Position numbers and translations under genes: made by a program
The notes under the pieces: generated by a model
Seen by the model: only the letters and a program-made list of their open reading frames with translations
Database searches by the model: none
Told to the model about the DNA's origin: nothing
Shown: positions 18,477 to 26,824 of the stretch, piece after piece
Position numbering within the stretch: the first letter of the stretch is position 1
Layout: every line of letters starts with the position of its first letter
NCBI RefSeq assembly: GCF_025273675.1
Contig: NZ_CP045809.1
Span: 5,083,009 to 5,147,008, forward strand
Direction of reading: 5' to 3'
Length of the DNA stretch: 64,000 bases
Origin: Gordonia pseudamarae
GTDB taxonomy: Bacteria; Actinomycetota; Actinomycetes; Mycobacteriales; Mycobacteriaceae

Positions 18477-18644
18477 CAGAGTCGGCCGGTCTTCGGACTC
18501 GGGGTCACCTCGGCCGGGGCCCCTTCCCGGACATCCCTGCCCAGTGGGTACTCGCCCCGGTCAATCACCCTTACCGCTGCGCGACAGTTCCAGATTCTCA
18601 CCGGATTCCCGGCACATCCGCGGATGTGCGTGGCACCGACTCTG
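18477..18644 (-). promoter_or_regulatory. Adenosylcobalamin riboswitch
   Basis: On the minus strand the RNA begins CAGAGTCGG and ends CCGACTCTG, a perfect 9-bp P1 stem (18636-18644 with 18477-18485). Inside are the conserved blocks of the cobalamin aptamer: GGGAATCCGGTGAGAATC, GGAACTGTC-GCGCAGCGGTAAGGG, the B12-box-type GGGCAGGGATGTCCGGGAAGG, and GAGTCCGAAGACCGGCC. It lies 52 bases before the permease start and should switch the transporter off when cobalamin is plentiful. Recognised by pattern, not by covariance search. Confidence 0.92.
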
Positions 18645-18755
18645 CGCTGGACAGTATCATCCGCCGCGCGGGTTCAACCACCTCGGACACGACACCACCG
18701 CCGAACCCCGGTGGACCGGCGTGTTAACGCGATTGGTTCGGCAATTCTTCCATCG

Positions 18756-18771
18756 GTAACCACACGGAATC
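18756..18771. promoter_or_regulatory. GlnR-box-like site before the Nit1C cluster
   Basis: GTAAC-CACACG-GAATC matches the actinobacterial GlnR pattern gTnAC-n6-GaAAC with one mismatch, 146 bases before the first Nit1C start codon. GlnR activates nitrogen-scavenging genes in limitation, which fits the cluster. The stretch 18645-18916 between the two divergent operons otherwise shows no gene. Confidence 0.4.
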
Positions 18772-18916
18772 ATTCGAGGCGTGAACTGATAGCCGTAGCC
18801 GAACGGAATACGCCGTCAACGCGGACGACGAGCGACCACCGGCCACATCCGACCGGGCGACCTCGCCCGCCCCCACCCCCCTCATCTGTTTGCCATCCCC
18901 TATCTCAGGAGTCATC

Positions 18917-19441
18917 GTGCCTTCTTTCGATCCCGCCATCGCCGACAACATCGCCACCTCCCTCGCCGAGATCCCCCATCCGTCACTTCCCAAGGGCTCC
19001 AACATCTATGGCGGCACCAAGATCTTCCCGGACTATCAGGCCCACGAGGGCGAATCGTACTTCACCCTCGTACACGGAATCGCCCACGAATCGTCGGTGT
19101 CCTTCGTCGCCGTCCTGCAGGCCACCCGCGCGCTGCGCAAGGGATTTGACTCGACGATGTACTTCTACGGTCCCGGAGCCATCAATTGCCTTGCCACGCG
19201 CGGATTTCCGACAACCGGAGATTCCGGATTCCCGGGTGAGCAGAACATCAACAACTCCCTCGAGACGTTCATCGCCGAGGGCGGCGCCGTGTTCTGCTGC
19301 AGGTTCGGTCTCGCGCTGCACGGCGGCCGCGAGGAGGATCTGATCGACGGCGTCATCCCAGCGCATCCCCTGGACGTCCAGGATGCCCTCATCCACTTCG
19401 CCCGCAAGGGCGCCATCATCAACTCGACCTACATGGTGTAG
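18917..19441 (+). CDS. MSMEG_0572/Sll0783 family nitrogen starvation response protein
   Basis: A 174-residue soluble protein, first gene of the Nit1C cluster. It matches the family named for Mycobacterium smegmatis MSMEG_0572 and Synechocystis Sll0783, induced in nitrogen starvation: NIYGGTKIFPDYQAHEGESYFTLVHGIAHESSVSFVA, then a FCCRFGLALHG cysteine pair. The fold resembles DsrE-like proteins; no biochemical activity is proven. The start GTG 18917 has AGGAG five bases upstream. The next gene begins 6 bases after its stop, showing operon structure. Confidence 0.9.
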   Translation: MPSFDPAIADNIATSLAEIPHPSLPKGSNIYGGTKIFPDYQAHEGESYFTLVHGIAHESSVSFVAVLQATRALRKGFDSTMYFYGPGAINCLATRGFPTTGDSGFPGEQNINNSLETFIAEGGAVFCCRFGLALHGGREEDLIDGVIPAHPLDVQDALIHFARKGAIINSTYMV

Positions 19442-19447
19442 CCAGAT

Positions 19448-20347
19448 ATGGTTGTCATCGGCTCCGTCGCAGCCAATTTCACCCGCGACCTCGAACAGAA
19501 CTACCGCGTCATCGCCGAGTTCACGACCCGCGCCCGAGAACAGAATGTCGACCTCGTGGTTTTCCCGGAAGCAGCGATCGGCGGATACCTCTCGTCGCTG
19601 GGCAACCACGGCGACACCGTGAAGAACACGGGCCGTTCGCTCCCGCCGGCCATCCGTCTCGACGGACCCGAGATCGCGCGCGTGCAGTCGATCATCGGCG
19701 ATCTGGTGATCGCGATCGGCTTCTGCGAACTCGCCGACGACGGCCGGACCCGCTACAACGCCGCCGCCATCCTCGACGGCGATCGCGTCTACGGAACCTA
19801 CCGCAAGGTCCATCAGCCGCTCGGCGAGAACATGTCGTACTCCCCCGGCGGCGACTACGGCGTCTTCGACACTCCTGTGGGCCGAGTCGGACTCCAGATC
19901 TGTTACGACAAGGCATTTCCCGAGGCGGCCCGGGTTATGGCGCTCGACGGCGCCGAGATCATCGCCAGCCTGTCGGCCTGGCCGGCGGCCCGCACCGCGA
20001 CCGCCGAGAACCTGCAGGACGATCGCTGGACATACCGGTTCAACCTGTTCGACGCAGCCCGCGCGCTGGACAATCAGGTGTTCTGGGTGGCCTCCAACCA
20101 GTCCGGCACATTCGGCTCCCTCCGCTACGTCGGCAATGCGAAAATCGTTGATCCGGGCGGCAATACCTTGGCCACCACCCTCCTGGACAGCGGTATGGCG
20201 GTGGCCAAGGTCGACATCGCCGAAACATTCGCGACGATGCGCGCCGGGATGTTCCACCTCCGCGATCGGCGGCCCGATGTGTACACACCGCTGATCGACC
20301 TCGACCCGACCGGGGCGGCCGGATGGCGGAGGTCGGCCCATGCCTGA
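19448..20347 (+). CDS. Nit6803-type nitrilase, catalytically complete
   Basis: A 299-residue carbon-nitrogen hydrolase. The triad is visible: Glu41 (VVFPEAAIGGY), Lys120 (TYRKVHQP) and Cys152 (LQICYDKAFPE). It hydrolyses nitriles to acid plus ammonia; in Nit1C clusters this enzyme is tied to growth on cyanide as nitrogen source. The length is slightly below the about 330 residues of Nit6803. The next gene overlaps by 8 bases. A paralogue lies at 24671 but lacks the triad. Confidence 0.93.
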   Translation: MVVIGSVAANFTRDLEQNYRVIAEFTTRAREQNVDLVVFPEAAIGGYLSSLGNHGDTVKNTGRSLPPAIRLDGPEIARVQSIIGDLVIAIGFCELADDGRTRYNAAAILDGDRVYGTYRKVHQPLGENMSYSPGGDYGVFDTPVGRVGLQICYDKAFPEAARVMALDGAEIIASLSAWPAARTATAENLQDDRWTYRFNLFDAARALDNQVFWVASNQSGTFGSLRYVGNAKIVDPGGNTLATTLLDSGMAVAKVDIAETFATMRAGMFHLRDRRPDVYTPLIDLDPTGAAGWRRSAHA

Positions 20348-20660
20348 GATGCTGTTCTCCGTGCGATGGCCCGACGGCCGACGACGGGAGTACTACTCCC
20401 CCAGCCTCGTCATGCACGATCATCTCGACGTCGGCGGCACCTACACCGTCACCGACTTCCGCGCCCGCAGCACCACGGCACTGTCCGAGGCCTCCGAGCG
20501 AGTTCGCGCCAAGTTCGGCTTCGCATGCACCTCCGCGGCGATGACCACCGAGCAGATCCACACCGATGCAGCCGCTTTCGAGGACGGAGCGACCGTACAG
20601 ATCGTCGCGATGCGGCCACCCCTGCCCACCGCGGCCACCGTCGGGGAGGTGAACCCGTGA
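20340..20660 (+). CDS. MSMEG_0570 family nitrogen starvation response protein
   Basis: A 106-residue small protein found only in Nit1C clusters. Visible family pattern: MLFSVRWPDGRRREYYSPSLVMHDHLDVGGTYTVTDF and a central KFGFACTSAA. No known catalytic motif. It overlaps the nitrilase by 8 bases and the flavoprotein by 4 (GTGA), so the three are translationally coupled. The function is unknown, but strict co-occurrence suggests a partner role in nitrile/cyanide metabolism. Confidence 0.88.
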   Translation: MPEMLFSVRWPDGRRREYYSPSLVMHDHLDVGGTYTVTDFRARSTTALSEASERVRAKFGFACTSAAMTTEQIHTDAAAFEDGATVQIVAMRPPLPTAATVGEVNP

Positions 20661-21997
20661 ACGCCCCCGACTATATGCCCCCAGAACGAATTCCGGTTGT
20701 GGTGATCGGCGGCGGCCAGGCCGGGCTCTCGGTGAGTTGGTATCTCGGCGCCGCGGGCATCGAGCACCTGGTTGTCGAGTCGGCAACCCTCGTCCACGCG
20801 TGGTCCGACAAGCGTTGGAACAACTTCACTCTCGTAACACCCAACTGGCACTGCCGACTGCCCGGCCACGTCTACGACGGTCCCGACCCGGACGGATTCA
20901 TGACCCGCGACGAGGTGGTCGACTGGCTCGCGTCCTGGCTGCGCACATTCACGCCGCCGGTGCGCGAGCACACCACGGTGACGCGTCTGCGGCAGCTCGC
21001 CGGAGACGGATTCGAGCTCACCCTGTCCGGGTCGGACGGACCCCGCGTACTGCACTGCGAACAGGTCGTCGTCGCTACCGGCGGGTATCCGCTTCCGATA
21101 ACCCCACCGTTCGCGCAATCACTGGATCCGGCTGTCACGCAGCTTCATTCCGAGCAGTACTTCGCACCCGAACAGCTTCCGGACGGGGCGGTGCTGGTCG
21201 TGGGTACCGGACAGTCGGGGACGCAGATCGCCGAGGATCTTCATCTGGCCGGGCGCACCGTGCACCTGGCGGTGGGCAACGCGCCGCGGGTGGCCCGTAC
21301 CTACCGGGGCCGCGACTGCATGACCTGGCTCTCGGACATGGGAATCTACGACACGCCGGCGGCCCAGTATCCGGGTGGTAAAGCGGCGCAGGAGAAGACA
21401 AACCACTATGTCACCGGCCGCGACGGCGGGCGCGACATCGATCTGCGGCGTTTCGCCACCGAGGGGATGCACCTGTACGGGCATCTCATCGGCGGCAAGG
21501 ATACGCGGCTGACCTTCGCGCCCACGCTCACCGCATCACTGGACGCCGCCGACGCCACGTACAACTCCATCTGCGCCGACATCGACGCCCACATCACCGC
21601 CGAGGGGATAGACGCGCCGCCGCCGTCGAGGTACCGATCGGTGTGGGAGCCCGCCGATGAACCCACCGAACTCGATCTCGCCGAGGCCGGGATCACCTCG
21701 GTCATCTGGTCGATCGGCTATCGGCCCGACTACCGCTGGATCGAGGCAAGCGCCTTCGACGGCGGCGGCCGGCCCATGCAGACCCGTGGTGTCACACAGG
21801 TTCCCGGACTGAACTTCGTCGGGCTGCCGTGGATGCATACCTGGGGATCGGGACGGTTCCTCGGGATCGACCGGGACGCCCGGCACATCGCCGAGGTGAT
21901 CGCGCAATCGCTGGACCCCGCGGCACTGGACCCCGAAGCCCTGAACACCGAAGCCCTGAACACCGGCCGCCGATTCCGCCTCGCCGCGGGCCAGTAG
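20657..21997 (+). CDS. MSMEG_0569 family FAD-dependent oxidoreductase
   Basis: A 446-residue flavin monooxygenase-like protein. FAD motif GGGQAGLSVSWYLG is near residue 16 and the NAD(P) motif GTGQSGTQIAEDL near residue 185. It is a Nit1C family member and may oxygenate an intermediate before nitrilase action; the reaction is not established. The start GTG 20657 overlaps the previous stop as GTGA with a GGGGAGG site. The long open frame upstream of it is antisense-like and Arg-rich, so it was rejected. The tail has a small repeat (ALDPEALNTEALNTG). Confidence 0.9.
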   Translation: MNAPDYMPPERIPVVVIGGGQAGLSVSWYLGAAGIEHLVVESATLVHAWSDKRWNNFTLVTPNWHCRLPGHVYDGPDPDGFMTRDEVVDWLASWLRTFTPPVREHTTVTRLRQLAGDGFELTLSGSDGPRVLHCEQVVVATGGYPLPITPPFAQSLDPAVTQLHSEQYFAPEQLPDGAVLVVGTGQSGTQIAEDLHLAGRTVHLAVGNAPRVARTYRGRDCMTWLSDMGIYDTPAAQYPGGKAAQEKTNHYVTGRDGGRDIDLRRFATEGMHLYGHLIGGKDTRLTFAPTLTASLDAADATYNSICADIDAHITAEGIDAPPPSRYRSVWEPADEPTELDLAEAGITSVIWSIGYRPDYRWIEASAFDGGGRPMQTRGVTQVPGLNFVGLPWMHTWGSGRFLGIDRDARHIAEVIAQSLDPAALDPEALNTEALNTGRRFRLAAGQ

Positions 21998-22054
21998 CCC
22001 GCCCCGCACGTCCCCGACCCCACCTCCACCCGATAGCCACGACGGGAGCAACCC

Positions 22055-23107
22055 ATGGTCTCCACACGAGTCGATCTCACCCTCCTCGGGGTTCGCGGCA
22101 GTCCGCCGGTCAATCGCACCGGTGGTGCCGGTCCCACCGACGACGGACATTTTCTCATCGACGGCCTCAACGCTTCGATACCACGAAATCAGAACAGTCC
22201 CTTTATCTTCGATGGAAGCCGCATACTCCGCGACGGTGCGGACTGCGGTGTCGAGATCAGCGTGATCGACAGACCCCGCTTCTACGATCTGACCACCGAG
22301 GACGGGGTGCGCTACGAGCAGATCGCCACATTGCACGGCCGCGACGTCCTGGCCACCACCGTCGTCCAGACCTGCGTACGCTACGACGAGGCTCAGCGAT
22401 GCCGGTTCTGTTCCATCGAGGAATCACTGCGGTCGGGGTCGACGGTGGCGGTGAAAAGGCCCGGACAACTCGCCGAGGTGGCCCGTGCCGCGGTCGATCT
22501 CGACGGTGTCACCCAGATGGTGATGACCACCGGCACGTCCAACGGAACCGATCGTGGTGCAAAGCATCTGGCCAGATGTGTGCATGCGGTGAAGGAAGCC
22601 GTCCCCGAACTGCCCATCCAGGTGCAGTGCGAACCGCCCGCCGACCTGTCCACCATCGACGACCTGCGGTACGCCGGTGCCGACGCCATCGGAATCCACG
22701 TCGAATCCCTCGACGACGACGTCCGGCGCACCTGGATGCCCGGCAAGGCGTCGGTACCACTGGCCGAGTACTGGGCGGCATGGCATCATGCCGTGAAAGT
22801 GTTTGGGCGCAACCAGGTTTCCACCTATCTGCTTGTCGGTCTCGGTGAGGATCCGGAGGAGCTGATCTCCGGTGCCACACTGCTCGCCGACTCCGGCGTG
22901 TACCCGTTCGTGGTGCCGTTCCGGCCGCATGCGGGCACCCTGGCCGTCGATGTCGACGGCGCCAGGGCACCCGATCCGGCGCTGGTGGAGAAGATCAGCC
23001 GTGAGGTGGCCGCGCACCTGCGCCTGGTCGGGATGCTCGGCGGCGACCAGTCGGCCGGATGTGCCGCATGCGGTGCCTGCGGCGTGCTGCAGAGCCTGGG
23101 GGCGTGA
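22055..23107 (+). CDS. MSMEG_0568 family radical SAM protein
   Basis: A 350-residue Nit1C radical SAM protein. The cluster-binding cysteines are C107, C116 and C119, spaced C-x8-C-x2-C instead of the canonical C-x3-C-x2-C. A TIM-barrel follows (MVMTTGTSNGTDRGAKH, GADAIGIHVESLDDD, VSTYLLVGLGEDPEE). The last 15 residues carry CAACGAC (C336, C339, C342), a possible extra iron-sulfur site. The start ATG 22055 has a GGGAGC site. The reaction is unknown; it may build or modify a nitrile-containing compound. The downstream gene overlaps by 4 bases. Confidence 0.9.
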   Translation: MVSTRVDLTLLGVRGSPPVNRTGGAGPTDDGHFLIDGLNASIPRNQNSPFIFDGSRILRDGADCGVEISVIDRPRFYDLTTEDGVRYEQIATLHGRDVLATTVVQTCVRYDEAQRCRFCSIEESLRSGSTVAVKRPGQLAEVARAAVDLDGVTQMVMTTGTSNGTDRGAKHLARCVHAVKEAVPELPIQVQCEPPADLSTIDDLRYAGADAIGIHVESLDDDVRRTWMPGKASVPLAEYWAAWHHAVKVFGRNQVSTYLLVGLGEDPEELISGATLLADSGVYPFVVPFRPHAGTLAVDVDGARAPDPALVEKISREVAAHLRLVGMLGGDQSAGCAACGACGVLQSLGA

Positions 23108-24579
23108 TCATGCTCGACGGAATGACGTGGACGCCGAACACTCCCACGATCCCCTCGACGACGGACCTGTCGCTGCTGGCCGGTGCGCGGCCGACGCCGG
23201 CCTTGCCGTTCCTGATCTCGGTTGCCGACGATGCCGTATCGGAACGTGCGTATCTTGCTCTGCGCCGACGTGAGTTCGTCGAACGCCAGGGGCTGTTCAC
23301 CCACACCGATCGCGACGACATCGACGACGATCCACGCGCCCGGATTCTGGTCGCCCGGACGCCGGACGGAAGCGTGATCGGTGGTGTGCGGGTCGCACCC
23401 TGTACCCCGGTCGACCTCGGCTGGTGGGCGGGCAGTCGGCTCGTCGTGACCGCGGAGGCGGGCGGCGCGACGGCGGCCGGTGTCGGCTCGGCGCTGGTGC
23501 GGGCCGCGTGCGCCTTCGTCGAGTCGGCGGGGGTGCTGCGATTCGACGCCGAGATCCAGGACCGCTACGCACCCCTGTTCACTCGCCTCGGGTGGTCCGA
23601 TCACAGCGCCGGGGCGGTGATCTCCGGACGGGCGCACCGGCGAGTGCGGTGGCCGATCGGCCGGATCGAGCAGCTGGCGTCGTCGACGAAGGCCATGCTC
23701 GCCGGTGTCCTGGCCCCGTTGGCCGAGCAGCGCAACGGTCTGGGGCCGGAGGGTTTTCGCGGTGACGACAGGGTACCGGTACCGGGCGGCGATCTGATCG
23801 CCGCCTGCGATGCCATCATTCCGTCGATGATCGAACGTGACCCGGAATGGGCCGGCTGGTGCTCGATTCTGGTCAACCTCAATGATCTCTCGGCGATGGG
23901 GGCGCGGCCCGTCGGTGTGCTCGACGCCGTCGCCGCACCCACGACCTCGCAGCTCACCCGCATCGTCCGGGGCATCGCGTCGGCGGCACAGGCCTGGCGG
24001 ACACCGGTTCTCGGTGGTCACACACAGGCCGGGGTGCCGGCGGCGCTGTCGGTGACCGCTCTCGGGCGAGCCGACGCACCGGTCCCGGCGGGCGGCGGCC
24101 GTGTCGGTGACACCGTATCGGTGATCGCCGACCTCGGCGGGCGATGGCGTCCCGGATACCAAGGGCGCCAGTGGGACAGCACCAGCGCACGGTCGTCGGA
24201 CGAGCTCGTCGCGATGTCCTCGATAGTCCCCGCGCTCCGGCCGGCCGCGGCGAAGGACGTCAGCATGGCCGGGCTCGCGGGAACGCTGGGCATGCTGGCC
24301 GAGGCATCGGGGACCGGAGCAGAACTCGACGTCGGTGCCGTGCCGCGGCCCGCCGGAGCAGCCATGGGCGACTGGCTGACATGTTTCCCCGGGTTCGCCA
24401 TGCTGGTCGCCGACCGACCCGCGGCCGCGCCCGCCGTCACGGCACCCGTCACCCCAACACCCGTCACCGCCGCCTCCTGCGGACGACTCACCGCGCAACC
24501 GGGTGTACGGCTACGCTGGCCGGACGGTGAGGTCACCACGGCGCTGACCGAGCGCGTGACCGGTCTGGGGCCCGCGTAG
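23104..24579 (+). CDS. MSMEG_0567/Sll0787 family GNAT - AIR synthase-like fusion
   Basis: A 491-residue two-domain protein. An N-terminal GNAT acetyltransferase-like domain covers about residues 35-190 (RRREFVERQGLF...VGSALVRAACAFVESAGVLRF), and a PurM/AIR synthase-like ATP-binding domain covers about 215-480 (GDLIAACDAIIPSMIERDPEWAGW, NLNDLSAMGARPVGVLDAV, GGHTQAG). PurM-fold enzymes activate amides or carboxylates with ATP. It is a fixed Nit1C member with unknown reaction. The start GTG 23104 overlaps the radical SAM stop (GTGA); ATG 23110 is close by. Confidence 0.9.
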   Translation: MIMLDGMTWTPNTPTIPSTTDLSLLAGARPTPALPFLISVADDAVSERAYLALRRREFVERQGLFTHTDRDDIDDDPRARILVARTPDGSVIGGVRVAPCTPVDLGWWAGSRLVVTAEAGGATAAGVGSALVRAACAFVESAGVLRFDAEIQDRYAPLFTRLGWSDHSAGAVISGRAHRRVRWPIGRIEQLASSTKAMLAGVLAPLAEQRNGLGPEGFRGDDRVPVPGGDLIAACDAIIPSMIERDPEWAGWCSILVNLNDLSAMGARPVGVLDAVAAPTTSQLTRIVRGIASAAQAWRTPVLGGHTQAGVPAALSVTALGRADAPVPAGGGRVGDTVSVIADLGGRWRPGYQGRQWDSTSARSSDELVAMSSIVPALRPAAAKDVSMAGLAGTLGMLAEASGTGAELDVGAVPRPAGAAMGDWLTCFPGFAMLVADRPAAAPAVTAPVTPTPVTAASCGRLTAQPGVRLRWPDGEVTTALTERVTGLGPA

Positions 24580-24670
24580 CCGGGCCGATCACGACGGTGC
24601 GCCGGCAGCTGCGGGTGTCAGCACGGGGAGGTGAAGGGAAACGGTAGACGTGAAGCGAAAGGACCCGGAG

Positions 24671-25567
24671 ATGGGCACGGTGTCGTTGGGCGCGCTCGCC
24701 GGACATTTCGGCCGGGACATCGAACGAGGACTGACCAAGGCGCTGAGCATCATCGAGGCCGCCCGCCGAGACGGGGTGGACCTGCTCGTGTTTCCCGACG
24801 CCACCCTCGGCGGATACATCGGCGACATGCGCAACCCGGAACGATTCGAGCTACCGCCCGCCATCGCTCCTGACGGCCCGGAGCTGGGACGGGTCATCAC
24901 CGCCGCCGGACCGATGACGGTGTGCCTGGGCTACACCGAAGCTGTTGGAGCACTGCACTACAACTCGGCCGTGTGCGTATCGGGTGACGGAATTCTGGGA
25001 CACCACCGCAAGGTCCATCAGCCGGCCGGCGAGGAGAAGGCGTACGCCGCCGGTGACACCTTCGGCGCCTTCGACACCCCGGTGGGGCGACTCGGGATGC
25101 TGATCGACTACGACAAGACCTTCCCCGAGTCGGCCCGCACCCTCGCCCTCGACGGCGCCCGGATCATCGCGGCGCTGTCGGCGTGGCCCGCCAGTGTCAC
25201 CGACCGGGCGGCACGACTTCCGGCCGATCGGCAGTCCCGGCTGTTCGACCTGTACGACTGTGCGCGGGCCGCCGAGAACCAGGTGTTCGTCGTGTCGTCG
25301 AACCTGACGGGGGTGACCGGCTCGCTGCAATTCCTCGGGCAGGCCAAGATCGTCGGCCCCGGCGGCGATATCCTCGCCACCACCCGTTCGAAGGGCGGCA
25401 TGGCCACCTACGATACCGATGTCGATGCCGATATCTACCGGGCCAGAAAGGTTCTCAATCATCTGAACGAGCTGCGGCCGGAACTGTACGCATCAGCCGC
25501 GGTCACACCGACCGGTCGGGAGCCCGGCGGTGAACGATCACAACAGGACCTGTCGGAACAGCAATGA
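24671..25567 (+). CDS. Nitrilase-fold protein with lost catalytic residues, second Nit6803-like paralogue
   Basis: A 298-residue carbon-nitrogen hydrolase fold protein clearly homologous to the nitrilase at 19448 (same FP-x-A-x-L/I-GGY, RKVHQP and YDK-FPE landmarks). The triad is broken: Glu is Asp43 (LVFPDATLGGY), and the nucleophile Cys is Asp146 (GMLIDYDKTF, codon GAC). Only Lys114 remains, so it should not hydrolyse nitriles. The frame is intact and the codon use matches its neighbours, so it is not a decaying gene. It may form mixed oligomers with the active nitrilase or bind substrate. The start ATG 24671 has AAAGGA; GTG 24650 is in frame. Confidence 0.88.
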   Translation: MGTVSLGALAGHFGRDIERGLTKALSIIEAARRDGVDLLVFPDATLGGYIGDMRNPERFELPPAIAPDGPELGRVITAAGPMTVCLGYTEAVGALHYNSAVCVSGDGILGHHRKVHQPAGEEKAYAAGDTFGAFDTPVGRLGMLIDYDKTFPESARTLALDGARIIAALSAWPASVTDRAARLPADRQSRLFDLYDCARAAENQVFVVSSNLTGVTGSLQFLGQAKIVGPGGDILATTRSKGGMATYDTDVDADIYRARKVLNHLNELRPELYASAAVTPTGREPGGERSQQDLSEQQ

Positions 25568-25586
25568 TCAGAACAGGGGTGACTCG

Positions 25587-26726
25587 ATGCGCATCGCACT
25601 GCTGACGTATTCGACCCGGCCGCGCGGCGGTGTGGTCCACACGCTGAATCTGGCCGAGGCACTCGCCGCACTCGGCACCGACGTCACCGTGTGGAGTCTG
25701 GCGCGCAGCGGGGATCAGGGATTCTTCCGGAATGTCGATCCTGCTGTCCGGCAACGGCTTCTGCCGTTTCCGGATGTGGCCGGGGAGACGGTCGGCGACC
25801 GTATCGTCCGCTCGATCGAGGTGTTGCGCAGCGGATTCCGATCCGACTACGACATCGTGCACGCCCAGGACTGCATCAGCGCCAACGCGGTCGGCTCATG
25901 CATCAGGACGGTCCACCATCTCGACCGGTTCACCACACCGGTACTCGCCGCATGCCACGAGAAGGCCATCGTGACCCCCTACGCGCACATCTGCGTCTCC
26001 CGGGGTGTCGCGTCGGAGGTGAACGAAGGCTGGGGCATTTCACCGACGGTGATTCCCAACGGCGTGGATTTCGCACGGTTTGCGGCAGCGGCGTCGGATC
26101 GCTGCGATGCGGTGGCGGCGCGGTCACGGTGGAGAACCGGGCTGGGGCGATATGTGCTGGCGGTCGGCGGCATCGAACCCCGCAAGGGCAGCATCGATCT
26201 GATCGAGGCGTTCGCGTTGCTGCGCCGTGAGGATCCATCGCTGCAGCTGGTGTTCGCGGGCGGTGAGACCCTGTTCGACTACCGCGACTACCGCGCTGAA
26301 TTCGAGAGATGCAGAGCCGAACTCGGTGTTTCCCCGATCATTCTGGGCAGCATCGACAACGATGCCCTCCCCGCCCTGGTCGCCGCGTGCGAGGTGTTCG
26401 CCTTCCCGTCGACCAAGGAAGGTTTCGGGCTGGCCGCGATGGAGGCGCTGGCGGCCGGACGACCCGTCGTCGCCCGGGAGTTGCCCGTGCTGCGCGAAGT
26501 GTTCGGCGACACCGTTCGCTACGCGTCGAGCCCGGCGCAGATGGCGGCCCAGATGGCGCGGGCGACAGCCCACTCGAGTTCGGGTCCGGACGATCGCACC
26601 GAACGTGGCAGGCTGCTCGCACAATCGCTGACCTGGGATCGGGCGGCGCGGGCGCACCTCGAGTTCTACACTGCTCATCCCCCTGCGGGCCGACAGCCAC
26701 GCGCTACGCGGTACCCGTCCCGGTAA
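25587..26726 (+). CDS. MSMEG_0565 family GT4-type glycosyltransferase
   Basis: A 379-residue retaining GT-B glycosyltransferase, the last gene of the Nit1C cluster. N-terminal glycine loop STRPRGGVVHTLNLAEAL; C-terminal donor-binding motif EVFAFPSTKEGFGLAAMEALAAGRPVVARELPVLREVFG with the E-x7-E pattern of GT4 enzymes. Its sugar donor and acceptor are unknown; its presence hints that the cluster product is glycosylated. The start ATG 25587 has a GGGGTG site, 20 bases after the previous stop. Confidence 0.9.
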   Translation: MRIALLTYSTRPRGGVVHTLNLAEALAALGTDVTVWSLARSGDQGFFRNVDPAVRQRLLPFPDVAGETVGDRIVRSIEVLRSGFRSDYDIVHAQDCISANAVGSCIRTVHHLDRFTTPVLAACHEKAIVTPYAHICVSRGVASEVNEGWGISPTVIPNGVDFARFAAAASDRCDAVAARSRWRTGLGRYVLAVGGIEPRKGSIDLIEAFALLRREDPSLQLVFAGGETLFDYRDYRAEFERCRAELGVSPIILGSIDNDALPALVAACEVFAFPSTKEGFGLAAMEALAAGRPVVARELPVLREVFGDTVRYASSPAQMAAQMARATAHSSSGPDDRTERGRLLAQSLTWDRAARAHLEFYTAHPPAGRQPRATRYPSR

Positions 26727-26824
26727 GATGACACCCGACCACCTGTGACGGCCGGCCGCGGATCCGCACGAACCCGGCAGCCTCGGACCCCGGGGAAGGC
26801 CGTACCCGAGCGAGGGGACCCCTG

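Noticed and set aside
18724..18740. Second GlnR-like half site (TTAAC-N6-GGTTC)
   Set aside because: Too many mismatches in the second half; not counted as a site.
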